Assembly (NCBI GenBank): GCA_964408795.1
Contig: CAYPAW010000075.1
Span: 15,009 to 79,008 of the forward strand
DNA: 64,000 nt
From: JABMQB01 sp964408795
Lineage (GTDB): Bacteria > Bacteroidota > Bacteroidia > Bacteroidales > Prolixibacteraceae
Direction: 5' to 3'
Below the pieces are notes generated by a model, which was given only the letters and a program-made list of their open reading frames with translations, was not told the DNA's origin and did not search any database. Each line of letters starts with the position of its first letter. The stretch's first letter is position 1. A program made the position numbers and the translations under genes. This document shows positions 25,894 to 35,163 of this stretch, in pieces.

Positions 25894-26373
25894 TCAGATA
25901 CTCCTGCTATAAGGAAGCGAGGAGTGATGCACATGAATCCGGATATCTCCTTGTCTGGTAACCAGATATCCAAATGTATATTCCGCTTTTACTTTTTTGT
26001 TATCGGCCCCGGTAAAAAAATAATGTCCCATAGCCATGGCGTAGTTCGTTCCCCGGATGATCCCGGCATTCCGGAAGGTAACCCTGATCCATGGATGGAG
26101 TGCAAACCCCAGATCCTCAGGACAACAGGATTCTCCTCCGATAAAATAAGAAAGGGCCTCTTCCAGGGTTTGGCGAAATGGGTGAACCGAAGCCATGGTA
26201 GGCTTGAACAGTACGGCTCCTTCTGAAAAACCGTAGTGTGCCTGTAAAAAATGGATGGCCTCCTGCCGGTAATCTCCTCCTTCAGACCAGATTTTACCGA
26301 TCGTTATGAGTCCTGCTCCCCAGGAACGCTGAACCAGACGAATGGTTTCCTTTGTCAATGGGATGGGTTTCAT
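25894..26373 (-). CDS. NTF2-like (SnoaL/CaMKII-association-like) protein
   Basis: A 159-residue soluble protein. The closing stretch HVHHSSLPY, the ALSYFIGGE and FALHPWIRVTFRNAGII segments and the AMAMGHYFF strand fit a cone-shaped NTF2-like fold. Relatives in databases are often mislabelled phosphoribosyl-AMP cyclohydrolase; none of that enzyme's zinc-binding motifs is present. Two adjacent cysteines (ESCCPED) are unusual. Start overlaps the TlpA-like stop (ATGA), so the two are translationally coupled. Function unknown. Confidence 0.65.
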   Translation of the reverse strand: MKPIPLTKETIRLVQRSWGAGLITIGKIWSEGGDYRQEAIHFLQAHYGFSEGAVLFKPTMASVHPFRQTLEEALSYFIGGESCCPEDLGFALHPWIRVTFRNAGIIRGTNYAMAMGHYFFTGADNKKVKAEYTFGYLVTRQGDIRIHVHHSSLPYSRSI

Positions 26374-27794
26374 GGTTCATCCTCCTTTCTGTTCTTTTCT
26401 AATTCATTCATTACGATTCTTTTTACCTGTTCAACGGATAATTTTTTTGCGATGATGGTTTTGTTTTCATCCAGCACATAAAGTTGTGGAATGGTTCTGG
26501 CATCGTACAATATTTTAAACCCGGAGCTATGGTCTTCATCCCATACATTGATCCAGTCGGTGAGGGCATATTTACGCACAAAATTTTCCCATTCCCGGTG
26601 GTTATCCATGGAATAAATCGCGTAGACTTCCAATCCTTTATCCCGGTAGGGAATATAGACCTCTTCATACAGCATGGGCACAAATTCATTGCAATGCGAG
26701 CATCCGGGTTCATAGATCAGCACCAGGGTGATCTTGTTATTCAACTGATGGAGGCGGAAGAACTCGTTTCCGCTAATGCTTTCAAGCACCAAATCCGGAG
26801 CGGTCTGGCCAATGAGGTTATGCTCTCTGAAGATCACATTTTCCCTGATTTTTGCCAGGGTAGTGGAGTCGGCCCAGAAGGCTTCCCCCGAGAGATAATA
26901 GGTTTTGGCTATATCCACAAAAAGAGCATCCATTCCCATCAACTTGCTGTTGCTGCTCTGGTTCAGGTAAAAGGAAGCAATATACCGGAACATGGGCTTG
27001 CTGGGTCTGCTTTTTTCGATCAGCTCCATCACCCCCACCCTCACGGAATCGATGCTTTGATCCAGCACTCCGGAAAAATAGGTTTCCAGTTTCGACGGAA
27101 GAAGCGGAGTCCTCAGAAAACGTTCATCGGTCACATCCAAACAATCAAAAAAATGTTCTTTCTGAAAATCGTATGCATACCGCATACGCAGGGAATCGTT
27201 GGTTCGGATTGCTTCCGGAAGAGTCTGCTCATCCGGTTCAGGAACATAGTTGGCCATCAAAAAGGCCGCCAGCCATGTCCCGGGGTATTTCGCGGCCGTC
27301 GTCTTCCAATAGGTTTGTAGGGAATGCGTCAGTGAATCAATCTTTGCCTGATACCCCTTTTTCTCTTCCCGGGAGGCATTCTCCTCTGCGGATTCATAGG
27401 CTTTTCTTTTCTTTTGTTGATCGGACAGAAAGTGCATGTATTTCACAAATTCCTCACTCTCCGTAGCCCCTTCAATGCGAATATTTCTTACTGAAAAGTC
27501 CGGGTTAAAAACGGCAAACTGCTGGTCGGACGACAACAAAAAATCGAAATGTTTGTCCTGATTCAAATAGATCTTGTACAAACCCTGCGGATATAGGGTA
27601 TCGCTTTCAAAAATTCCCCTTCCTTTCTCATCCAGGGTTATCGTGTCACTGACCAATACTCGGGAGGTGTGGTAATACCCCAATATGAGATCCTTTCCTG
27701 CGGCTTCCGGTAGTTCCACAGCTATTCTCACTTCCTGTGACCGTGCATGCAGGCAGAGAGACATCGCGATCATGCATCCCATCAGGCACTTCAT
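26370..27794 (-). CDS. TlpA-like thioredoxin-fold protein with DUF5106-type region
   Basis: A 474-residue exported protein (signal peptide ending about residue 19). It has a beta-rich DUF4369-like N-terminus (about 20-115), a helical DUF5106-type middle (about 115-320) and a TlpA/AhpC-type thioredoxin domain (about 330-474) with the redox pair in EPGCSHCNEF. Such proteins keep periplasmic cysteines reduced or act in cytochrome and secreted-protein maturation in Bacteroidota. The start overlaps the glycosyltransferase stop and its own stop overlaps the NTF2-like start (both ATGA). Confidence 0.85.
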   Translation of the reverse strand: MKCLMGCMIAMSLCLHARSQEVRIAVELPEAAGKDLILGYYHTSRVLVSDTITLDEKGRGIFESDTLYPQGLYKIYLNQDKHFDFLLSSDQQFAVFNPDFSVRNIRIEGATESEEFVKYMHFLSDQQKKRKAYESAEENASREEKKGYQAKIDSLTHSLQTYWKTTAAKYPGTWLAAFLMANYVPEPDEQTLPEAIRTNDSLRMRYAYDFQKEHFFDCLDVTDERFLRTPLLPSKLETYFSGVLDQSIDSVRVGVMELIEKSRPSKPMFRYIASFYLNQSSNSKLMGMDALFVDIAKTYYLSGEAFWADSTTLAKIRENVIFREHNLIGQTAPDLVLESISGNEFFRLHQLNNKITLVLIYEPGCSHCNEFVPMLYEEVYIPYRDKGLEVYAIYSMDNHREWENFVRKYALTDWINVWDEDHSSGFKILYDARTIPQLYVLDENKTIIAKKLSVEQVKRIVMNELEKNRKEDEP

Positions 27795-28921
27795 TTTTCG
27801 GAATAGATCTTGTTTATCAATGTTCTTGCTCCCGTTTGGTTTGCATAGGTTTCTCCGAGAACACGCATTCTCGTATGGACATCATTCAGCGTAAATTCCT
27901 TTTGAGCCGTTTCCAGGATGGCCTTTTGCATGGTATCTGCTGTATCAGCCACAATGCATAAATCTTCGAGTCCGGTATCGGCCACCATGGGAGAATTCAC
28001 AAGGCAAAAGCGTCCGGAGTAAAGAGAAGCCAGCAGTTTGAGTTTCAACCCTGTAGCCTGAAAGGTGGGCAGAATACAGCCCTGGGCTTCTCCGATCAAT
28101 CGCTCCATATCCTGAAAGGAAGGATTGGCAACCACCCGGACATTTGCATGGACCGTAACTTTTCTCAACAACCTTCCCGGAGGATTCTTTCCGGCAATGA
28201 CAAACTGCACAGGCAGGGATCCGATGACTTCATCCAGAAGAAAATGAACCGCTTTCAGGTTCTCTGCCACTCCCAAATTTCCGTGATAAAGAAAATAGCT
28301 TCCTTTTCCCGGGAGGGAGGTTACCGTCTCATGGGGATGAAAACCTGGAACCCACAATACATCGGGATGAATAGCCTCAAAATAGTGCCTGTCGGAAGGC
28401 GATATGGCGATCAGCGCATCGGCATGCTGAATGACCGGTTCGTAATTTTTCAGCTTGCGGGCTTCACGCCTGAAAAAATGGCGCCTGAAAATATTCCCCC
28501 CGGCAGCAGCAAGATGCTCGTAATATGCATGTTCTACATTGTGCATGCGAAGGATTTTCCGGTAGCCCGCCAACCTGGGATGATCCATATAATAACACGA
28601 ATGCAATCCTTCAAAAAGAATAGGAGCTTTGACCGCCAACAGATGATCCAGCAGATCCGGATGATTTCTTCCGGCTACAATGTAGGGCTTTCTTTTCAGG
28701 GCATAGAGCCATCCGGTGTGGCGCGGATAATAAAACACCTTGGAGGCATACCGCTCCAGTTCCGGGGATCGACGACGCCCATAATGAAAACAGTGCAAAG
28801 AGATCGCTATCCCCTCCGAAGACAGAGATTTCAGTTTATAGAAAATATCAATCACTCCTCCATAATCCGGAGGATGGGGAACATTGAACGAAACAATATG
28901 CAATTGCCTTTTCTGTTTCAT
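27791..28921 (-). CDS. Glycosyltransferase, GT4-like (GT-B fold)
   Basis: A 376-residue cytosolic protein. The N-terminal Rossmann half starts HIVSFNVPHPPDYGGVIDIF (donor-family glycine-rich loop at PPDYGG). The second half has YFLYHGNLGVAENLKAVHFL, VIAGKNPPG and LPTFQATGLKLKLLASLYSG, which correspond to the GT4 family nucleotide-sugar site, although the usual E-x7-E is altered. It transfers an unidentified sugar, perhaps for surface glycans. First gene of a four-gene minus-strand operon; TACATTTG (28938-28931) lies just upstream as a likely -7 box. Confidence 0.8.
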   Translation of the reverse strand: MKQKRQLHIVSFNVPHPPDYGGVIDIFYKLKSLSSEGIAISLHCFHYGRRRSPELERYASKVFYYPRHTGWLYALKRKPYIVAGRNHPDLLDHLLAVKAPILFEGLHSCYYMDHPRLAGYRKILRMHNVEHAYYEHLAAAGGNIFRRHFFRREARKLKNYEPVIQHADALIAISPSDRHYFEAIHPDVLWVPGFHPHETVTSLPGKGSYFLYHGNLGVAENLKAVHFLLDEVIGSLPVQFVIAGKNPPGRLLRKVTVHANVRVVANPSFQDMERLIGEAQGCILPTFQATGLKLKLLASLYSGRFCLVNSPMVADTGLEDLCIVADTADTMQKAILETAQKEFTLNDVHTRMRVLGETYANQTGARTLINKIYSEK

Positions 28922-28930
28922 CGGTTGCTA

Positions 28931-28938
28931 CAAATGTA
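28931..28938 (-). promoter_or_regulatory. Probable -7 box for the glycosyltransferase operon
   Basis: TACATTTG on the minus strand fits TAnnTTTG, but it lies only 10 bp ahead of the ATG and no good TTTG was found 19-20 bases upstream of it. Low support. Confidence 0.3.
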
Positions 28939-29098
28939 AAAAAATAAACGCTCTGTAAATACAGAGACGCTTCGGCAATGCGCTAAATCCATGGCGCAAG
29001 CAACGACCTGGATTTTCTCCCCGACCACGCCTGACGGCAGTTGAACCAAGCAACCTTCACCGAGATCCTGTGGATGGGGTCCGGGGTTGTAAAAACAA

Positions 29099-29125
29099 AA
29101 AGCTGCAAACACAGTTTGCAGCTTT
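29099..29125 (-). terminator. Terminator downstream of the sigma operon
   Basis: AGCTGCAAAC (29101-29110), loop ACA, GTTTGCAGCT (29114-29123): a perfect 10-bp stem extended by A/T pairs. On the minus strand it is followed by T-rich sequence, ending the transcript of the DUF4097-like gene, whose stop is at 29152. Confidence 0.8.
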
Positions 29126-29151
29126 GCATAAAAGGTAGAATATATATCGGT

Positions 29152-30192
29152 TTAACGTAGTTTAATGCCTCCATACCGGCTGTTTACAACGACTTTGGCA
29201 GTGGAAGGTCCATCGCCTATTTTCCCCTCTACTTTTTTGGTGTGGTTCTCATCCATGCGGTTTCCGCGGAAGTTGCTGCTGTTGTAGAAAATATCGCAGT
29301 AATCACAACTGGCCTTCAGGTCGTACGAGACCTGATCGCTTATTCCGAAGCTAACCGCTCCGTAGCTGTTTGTAACATCGATCCATTCGAACGCATCGGA
29401 AACTTCATCCACTTTGATGCTTCCATAGCCTGATTCCACAGTAATGGCTTTTTTCAGCTCATCAATCTCCATGTGGGTGTATTTCGTATTGGCCGTAACC
29501 GATCCGGCTTCTTCAAAGCGAAACGTATCGTATTTGGAATCCGCATCGATTGATTCCAGTTGAACCACGGTCATAACCGAATATTTCGAATCCACCTTCA
29601 GATTTCCAGCTTCGGAGATATTCATCTTGGAGTATTTAATCTCTATTTCTGCATCCCCCATCTTTTCCACGGTTGCCTTGCCATAACTCAATGATAGCGT
29701 GAGATCTTCCCCCGAAGAGGCATTCAGCGTAACAGCCGTCATGTTTCCGTAACCGATATCAAAAGCCCCTCTGGCAATCAGTTCATTGACAAAGGTATTG
29801 CCAAACTTGTTGGAGATATCCAGTTCCCGGTCTGAAGGGATGTTTACTTCGTAATCGATGCTGAAATCACGCTGACTTTTAAAATCATTGTCTATTTCCG
29901 TTTCAGCGATGAGGGTGCTTCCGCTTTTCTTAATGGATACATCGATTTGATCCAGCAAGCGTTCTGCTCTGTTTTCAGTCGATGCATCTACCGTTATCAC
30001 CACATCGATCGTTACGTTGTTTCCTCCGTTGTTATGGATCTTTACATCCCCAAATTTATTGACGATACGCAGAGCCTGAACCTCGCTGACAGCCCACGAT
30101 TCATGATACTCTTTCTTCTTCTCGATTCCTGAACTTGTCAGAAAACAGGCAAAGGTGAAAAGGAGGATGAATAAATTAAATTTCGCTTTCAT
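29152..30192 (-). CDS. Exported DUF4097-like beta-helix protein
   Basis: About 346 residues with a signal peptide (LFILLFTFACFLTSS). The mature part is built of repeating units of roughly 20 residues, each with an aromatic-Gly or Tyr-Ser-Lys turn (NKFGDVKI, IGYGNMTAV, LSYGKATV, IKYSKMNI, DSKYSVMTV, SGYGSIKV, NSYGAVSF, SRYGGIKL). This is the pattern of a short right-handed beta helix as in DUF4097/DUF2807 proteins. The start overlaps the anti-sigma-like gene, so its synthesis is tied to the ECF sigma. Cell-surface or periplasmic stress role inferred. Confidence 0.75.
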   Translation of the reverse strand: MKAKFNLFILLFTFACFLTSSGIEKKKEYHESWAVSEVQALRIVNKFGDVKIHNNGGNNVTIDVVITVDASTENRAERLLDQIDVSIKKSGSTLIAETEIDNDFKSQRDFSIDYEVNIPSDRELDISNKFGNTFVNELIARGAFDIGYGNMTAVTLNASSGEDLTLSLSYGKATVEKMGDAEIEIKYSKMNISEAGNLKVDSKYSVMTVVQLESIDADSKYDTFRFEEAGSVTANTKYTHMEIDELKKAITVESGYGSIKVDEVSDAFEWIDVTNSYGAVSFGISDQVSYDLKASCDYCDIFYNSSNFRGNRMDENHTKKVEGKIGDGPSTAKVVVNSRYGGIKLR

Positions 30193-30751
30193 CATTTTTA
30201 TTTTCTTTTTGATTGGTTACTACTTGAACTTCCTGCAATTTATTTATGATCAGTTCTATTACATTCAATTTGTTTTGATAATATACCAGCATGGCATTGA
30301 TAACCCGTTCATCGTTGGGATTGGATTTCAGTTCCTGCTGCAGTTCGTCGAGAACTTTTTCGAATTCCTGGAGTTCACGATCCATCATTTTTTGATCTTC
30401 ATGGGTCAGCAGGCCGGCCTTTTCAAACTGTTCCCAACGGGTCAGTCCATCTTTGATGGAAGAGGTATAATAAAATTCCACCTCTTGATATTCCGGAGAT
30501 ACGGAACCCAGGGTAATCATCTCATCTTGCTGGGCAGGAGTGAGATAGATAACCACCTGGTTCACAGCCAGGAAAAGGAACACGGCAGCTGCGGCTACCT
30601 GCCAGGCAATTCGCAGGGTTTTTCTTCCTTTTCGTTGGCGGTTGAGTTTTTCCTCAAACCGTTCGAAATGCCCCTCCCTGGGTTCCTGGTTATTCAAATA
30701 ATCCAGGTTGTCCAGGATGAGTTTTTCCATATCGTCTGTTCCTCGTTTCAT
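30176..30751 (-). CDS. Probable anti-sigma factor (single-pass membrane protein)
   Basis: 191 residues. A charged cytosolic N-terminus (about 1-45, EKLILDNLDYLNNQEPREGHF), one membrane helix (about 47-70, VAAAAVFLFLAVNQVVIYL) and a helical extracytoplasmic part with a Lys/Glu-rich coiled-coil look. It lies 14 bp after the ECF sigma gene and overlaps the DUF4097-like gene, the usual position of an anti-sigma factor. No zinc-finger HxxxCxxC motif is present, so it belongs to the zinc-free class or is only a membrane partner. Confidence 0.65.
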   Translation of the reverse strand: MKRGTDDMEKLILDNLDYLNNQEPREGHFERFEEKLNRQRKGRKTLRIAWQVAAAAVFLFLAVNQVVIYLTPAQQDEMITLGSVSPEYQEVEFYYTSSIKDGLTRWEQFEKAGLLTHEDQKMMDRELQEFEKVLDELQQELKSNPNDERVINAMLVYYQNKLNVIELIINKLQEVQVVTNQKENKNDESEI

Positions 30752-30765
30752 TTTTCTTTTTTTTA

Positions 30766-31323
30766 TCAGTTATAAGAAAAAACTTCTTTCGATTTCAAAT
30801 GGTCCCGAAGCTTATTTTTTGCCCGCATATACTGGGTTCTTGATGCGGAGTTGCTGATCCCCAGGATCTGGCTGATCTCCTCATGGTCGTACCCTTCAAT
30901 GAGGTAAAGGCTGAGCACTACCCGGTATCCATCCGGCAGGTTGTCAATGGCTTTCCGGATGGTCTCCGGATCGATGCTTTCCGCCGGATTCGCAGAAACA
31001 TCCTCTGTATCGTGCTTCCTTTCGTTCACTTCTTCAAAGACCACTTTTCGCTTTTTCAGAACATCCAGGGAACGATTCACCACAATTCTTTTCAGCCAGG
31101 CCCCGAAACTCACCTCTCCGCGGTAGGTGTCTATTTTCTGAAAAGCTTTGAGGAATGCTTCCTGGATGACATCTTCGGCTTCCGTATCGTTTCTTACAAT
31201 TCTCAGGCTTGTGTTATACATCGATTTATAATACAGTTTATATAACTGAAACTGGGCCTTGTTTTCGCCGTCCTTACACCGTTCGATGATATCCTGATGT
31301 ATATTCTTATAAAGCGTTTTCAA
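30766..31323 (-). CDS. ECF RNA polymerase sigma factor
   Basis: 185 residues. Region 2 (about 15-85) contains LRIVRNDTEAEDVIQEAFLK and WLKRIVVNRSLD. Region 4 (about 125-180) has YRVVLSLYLIEGYDHEEI followed by the helix-turn-helix ILGISNSASRTQYMRAKNKL. First gene of the three-gene operon sigma / anti-sigma-like / DUF4097-like. It probably controls its own operon in response to an envelope signal; the target promoter cannot be deduced. Confidence 0.93.
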   Translation of the reverse strand: MKTLYKNIHQDIIERCKDGENKAQFQLYKLYYKSMYNTSLRIVRNDTEAEDVIQEAFLKAFQKIDTYRGEVSFGAWLKRIVVNRSLDVLKKRKVVFEEVNERKHDTEDVSANPAESIDPETIRKAIDNLPDGYRVVLSLYLIEGYDHEEISQILGISNSASRTQYMRAKNKLRDHLKSKEVFSYN

Positions 31324-31384
31324 TGTTTCTTCGTTGTTGATTGAATGACGAGCTTTCTATCGGAAGTGTTGCATCCGGCCGGAA

Positions 31385-32068
31385 TTATTTTTTTGTTTTG
31401 TTGTATTGATTGCACACAGAATGCAAAAGATGCATATCTCCTTCCTTCAGGAGCATGAGCCGTTCCATGATGCGTGGATAGATGGCTGAGTTTTTCTCAA
31501 ATCCAAGGTCCAGGAGAATATTCGACACTTTTTCTTTCAAGGGGCTGAACGGTACGGAGGTCGTTGAAGATGTTTTTTCCCGGGCCAATCCGGTGAATTC
31601 CGAAAGTTGATAGGCGTACACCATGACGGCCTGTGCCAGGTTCAGAGAGGGAAAAGATGTTTTTAAGGGAATGGTGCTCATCAGGTCGCACATCCGGAGT
31701 TCTTCATTTCGCAATCCGGAATCTTCCCGGCCAAAGAGAATGCCTGTTTTCTTCAGGGTATCTCCTTTTTCCCTGAGGATCCGGGGAAGAGAAGCAAGGG
31801 TGTGATAATCGTTTTTCACCCTTCGGGGTTTGGCCGATGTACCTATGAGAAGATCAATATCCTGAACGGCATTTCCCAGGGATGAAAAGATTTCGGCTTT
31901 TTCCAGGATATCGGCAGCGCCATGCGCCAACCAGCGTGCCGGACCACTGAGGGGATCAACCGGATTCACCAGACGCATTTGGTCAAATCCCATGGTCTTG
32001 AGTGCCCGTGCTGCCGATCCGATGTTTTCCGGTACGGCCGGTTCAACCAAAATAAAGAGTATTTGCAT
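31385..32068 (-). CDS. trmJ: tRNA/rRNA 2'-O-methyltransferase, TrmJ type
   Basis: About 227 residues from the ATG at 32068 (MQILFILVEPAVPENIGS). The open frame runs 25 codons further up, but that stretch is not conserved-looking. SPOUT-fold SpoU motifs: NIGSAARALKTMG near the start, GILFGREDSGLRNEE in the middle and PSLNLAQAVMVYAY forming the knot and SAM site. E. coli TrmJ methylates position 32 of several tRNAs. It lies between the sigma operon and the SLC13 transporter gene, same strand. Confidence 0.88.
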   Translation of the reverse strand: MQILFILVEPAVPENIGSAARALKTMGFDQMRLVNPVDPLSGPARWLAHGAADILEKAEIFSSLGNAVQDIDLLIGTSAKPRRVKNDYHTLASLPRILREKGDTLKKTGILFGREDSGLRNEELRMCDLMSTIPLKTSFPSLNLAQAVMVYAYQLSEFTGLAREKTSSTTSVPFSPLKEKVSNILLDLGFEKNSAIYPRIMERLMLLKEGDMHLLHSVCNQYNKTKK

Positions 32069-32164
32069 ACAACAAAAATAATAAACAGGCTTCGAATGCA
32101 GGCAACAGTCAGGATAATGTTTCGGGGAACCCTCACACCCCACGCGGCCGGCTAAGGAGTTGGA

Positions 32165-33697
32165 TTAACGGCCGGCAGCCCACGCTGGAAATTGCATGAC
32201 ATCGATATCAAAAACTATCGTCCCCCAGAAATACATGAAAAGAGTGGCTATTCCAATACCGATCATATTAAGCAGAAAACCGGTTCTCAGCATATCTTTC
32301 ACCTGCAGGTGGTTGGTTCCGAAAACAATCGCATTGGGAGGAGTAGCCACCGGCAACATGAAGGCCATGGATCCGGCCAGCGTGGCCGGGATCATCAGCA
32401 ACAGTGGATTGATCTGTATGCTGACGGCCAGTCCGGCCATGATCGGCAAAATCATCTCGGTGGTAGCTGTATTGGAGGTAAGCTCCGTAAGGAACGACAT
32501 CAATCCGACAACAATCAGCGTCAGTAGAATCGGAGATACGGAGGATAAACCGGATAAGGATTCACCAAACCACAACGATAACCCGGAATCAACAAAACCC
32601 CTGGCCAGCGCAAAGCCCCCACCAAATAACAGAACAATGTGCCACGGAATCTTCCGGGCCGTCTGCCAATCCATAATGCGACTTCCTTTTTTTGTTTTTG
32701 ACGGAATCACAAAAAGCACAGATGCAATAAAAATAGCCACCGTTCCATCATTGATAAAATCAGGCGAACGAAACAAAGCCGACCATCCCGGGATTCGTAG
32801 CGATGAAATCTCAAAACCCGTCCTGAAAATCCATAGAAAGGCCAAAAGAATGAAAAGGATGAATACGATTTTTTCTTCCGGTTTTGCTTTTCCTAACCGG
32901 TTGTATTCCGATCGGAAATCTTCTCTGCTTAATGGATCCCACTTACCCCGTGGTTTGTACATTAGATACAACAACAACCAGGCTGCAAAAAACATAACAA
33001 GGGTTACAGGCAGGGCAAAAAGCAGCCAGTCGGCAAAAGTGATTTCCGGCACATCGGGGAAGACAATGGCAACAATCCGTGCAAAGGAGAGATTGGGTGG
33101 AGTGCCAACCAGGGTGGCAATGCCTCCGATGGAAGCGGAATAGGCAATACCCAACAGCAGACCGATGGTGTACCTCCTGACCCGGGGTTTTCCCATGTTC
33201 TCCTCAAGTTTTAAAATAATGGACAAGACAATGGGAATCATCATCATAGCCGTAGCTGTATTGGACATCCACATCGAAAGTACCGAAGTGGCCAGCATAA
33301 AGCCCATAAGAATTCTTCCCGGACTGATCCCGAAAAGGATCAGTATCTTCAGGGCAATTCTCCGGTGCAGGTTCCATCGCTCCATAGCCAGCGCCATAAG
33401 AAAACCTCCGATGAATAAAAAAATCAAATGGTTAAAATACATCGAAGAGATGGTCTTCCCATCCACAATCCCAAACAGGGGAAACAAGGCTACCGGAAGG
33501 AGTGCCGTTGCCGCCAGCGGGATGGCTTCGGTAATCCACCAGATCGCCATTAACAGAGCAATGGCAAAGGTGTAGGTGACTTTTTTGTTTTCCGGATCAA
33601 GATCCATAAAAAGAACAACACAAAGGCTGATCACCGGAGCAACGGCCAACGCAATATTTTGTATGACGGTTGTCTTTTTACTGAAGGGATCTGACAT
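32165..33697 (-). CDS. SLC13/DASS family anion transporter
   Basis: A 510-residue inner-membrane protein with about eleven hydrophobic segments. The two DASS sodium/carboxylate motifs are clear: SNTATAMMMIPIVLSI in the first half and ELTSNTATTEMILPIMAGLA in the second, plus WWITEAIPLAATALLP at the N-terminus. It imports di- or tricarboxylates or sulfate with sodium. Its start is 11 bp from the sulfatase stop, so they are probably co-transcribed; sulfate handling would fit that pairing but carboxylates are just as possible. Confidence 0.9.
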   Translation of the reverse strand: MSDPFSKKTTVIQNIALAVAPVISLCVVLFMDLDPENKKVTYTFAIALLMAIWWITEAIPLAATALLPVALFPLFGIVDGKTISSMYFNHLIFLFIGGFLMALAMERWNLHRRIALKILILFGISPGRILMGFMLATSVLSMWMSNTATAMMMIPIVLSIILKLEENMGKPRVRRYTIGLLLGIAYSASIGGIATLVGTPPNLSFARIVAIVFPDVPEITFADWLLFALPVTLVMFFAAWLLLYLMYKPRGKWDPLSREDFRSEYNRLGKAKPEEKIVFILFILLAFLWIFRTGFEISSLRIPGWSALFRSPDFINDGTVAIFIASVLFVIPSKTKKGSRIMDWQTARKIPWHIVLLFGGGFALARGFVDSGLSLWFGESLSGLSSVSPILLTLIVVGLMSFLTELTSNTATTEMILPIMAGLAVSIQINPLLLMIPATLAGSMAFMLPVATPPNAIVFGTNHLQVKDMLRTGFLLNMIGIGIATLFMYFWGTIVFDIDVMQFPAWAAGR

Positions 33698-33708
33698 AGC
33701 TCACCTCT

Positions 33709-35163
33709 CTATAATTTCCCGATTTCGCGGGTTCCGCTTCCTTTTTCGAGTCCTATGTTCAGGTCACCCAGTTCGGTGCGGGCTTTCTCAGCCAGTTTCG
33801 TCAGTTCCCGGGCTATTTCAGGGTATTGCTCGATAACGTTAAACTGTTCTCCGGGATCCCGTCTCATGTTGTAGAGTTCCGGTTCTTCCACTTTCATTCG
33901 CTTGCGCGGGCCTCCCACCCCATCTTTGCCGGGAGGCATGTGATACGAATCCCAGGTATGGGGAAGTACCAGCTTCCAGTTTCCTTTTCGGACGGCATTC
34001 AGATGATTCCTGCCGTAATAATAAAAGAGTTCTTTTCGGGGTTCTGCGTCAAGATTTCCCTTCCACAGTTCCGCAAGGCTCACTCCGTCAATTTCATTTT
34101 CGGAAAGGGTACCGCCGGTAATTTCTGCCAGTGTCGGCAGGAGGTCAATGGCACAGGCCAGTTTATTGCAAATGGTTCCTTCCTTTACATGGCCTGTCCA
34201 TTTAACAACAAACGGAACCCGTTGTCCCCCTTCCCAGCTGGTGGTTTTCCCTTCGCGTAAGCCACCGGCTGAACCGGCATGATTCCCATAATTCAACCAG
34301 GGACCGTTATCGGTTGTGAAGATGATGAGGGTCTGGTCTTCAATGCCCTTATCTTTCAGGGCCTGAAGGATCTGCCCCACCGACCAGTCGATCTCCATCA
34401 TCACATCGCCATACCGGCCTTGTTCGCTTTGGCCCCGGAATTTTTCGGATACCCCCAGCGGAACGTGAGGCATCGTATGTGGAACATACAAAAAAAAGGG
34501 ATTTCCCGCCTTGCGGTGAATAAAATCCACGGCTCGTTCGGTATATAAAGTCGTGAGCCTGTCCTGTCCTTCCAGGGAAGTGATCTGCTCAATGGTTTCG
34601 TTTCCTTCAATCAGAGGCAATGGCGGATAAGCAGCACGACCCTCGTTGTGGGGAAAGGGTTGTCCGAGATCATCAAGAGGCCACATATCATTGGAATACG
34701 GGAGTCCCAGGTATTCATCAAATCCATGTTGCAGGGGCAGGAATTCTTTGTGGTGCCCCAAATGCCATTTGCCAAAAGCAGCTGTGGCATACCCCTGTTC
34801 TTTCAACATCTCAGCCAGCGTCAACTCATCGGGATTCAGGCCAATCCGGTGATACGGAAACAGAGCCCCCGAGAAACCAATCCGGTTGGGATAACAGCCC
34901 GTCAATAAACCGGCCCGGGAAGCACTGCATACCGGCTGCGCCGAATAAAAATGAGTGAACCGCATGCCTTCACTCGCCAGCGCATCCAGATGCGGAGTCT
35001 TATAACCGGTGGCTCCGTAACAACCCAGATCACCATACCCCTGATCATCCGTAAAGATCAATACAATGTTGGGCTTCGTTATGGATGCGGTATCTGAATC
35101 AGAACGGCAGGAGGTCAGCATAAAAGAAAAGAGTATTCCGGAAAATATACAGAACGTTCTCAT
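33709..35163 (-). CDS. Sulfatase (formylglycine type), lipoprotein
   Basis: A 484-residue exported enzyme with lipobox (MLTSC, Cys19). It removes sulfate esters from a carbohydrate. FTDDQGYGDLG supplies the calcium-binding Asp pair, and the CSASRAG motif places the cysteine converted to formylglycine at residue 79. FGKWHLG, then PHVPLG and IFTTDNGPWLNYG give the remaining active-site residues. The length and order match arylsulfatase A-type enzymes. No formylglycine-generating anaerobic maturase is in the window. Neighbours are the SLC13 transporter and the rhamnose genes. Confidence 0.92.
   Translation of the reverse strand: MRTFCIFSGILFSFMLTSCRSDSDTASITKPNIVLIFTDDQGYGDLGCYGATGYKTPHLDALASEGMRFTHFYSAQPVCSASRAGLLTGCYPNRIGFSGALFPYHRIGLNPDELTLAEMLKEQGYATAAFGKWHLGHHKEFLPLQHGFDEYLGLPYSNDMWPLDDLGQPFPHNEGRAAYPPLPLIEGNETIEQITSLEGQDRLTTLYTERAVDFIHRKAGNPFFLYVPHTMPHVPLGVSEKFRGQSEQGRYGDVMMEIDWSVGQILQALKDKGIEDQTLIIFTTDNGPWLNYGNHAGSAGGLREGKTTSWEGGQRVPFVVKWTGHVKEGTICNKLACAIDLLPTLAEITGGTLSENEIDGVSLAELWKGNLDAEPRKELFYYYGRNHLNAVRKGNWKLVLPHTWDSYHMPPGKDGVGGPRKRMKVEEPELYNMRRDPGEQFNVIEQYPEIARELTKLAEKARTELGDLNIGLEKGSGTREIGKL

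Noticed and set aside
25894..26373. Phosphoribosyl-AMP cyclohydrolase
   Set aside because: This name is attached to related proteins in some annotations, but no zinc-binding motifs of that enzyme are present and no his genes are nearby.
32196..33143. 315-residue plus-strand open frame
   Set aside because: It lies wholly antisense to the SLC13 transporter gene and lacks any family features.
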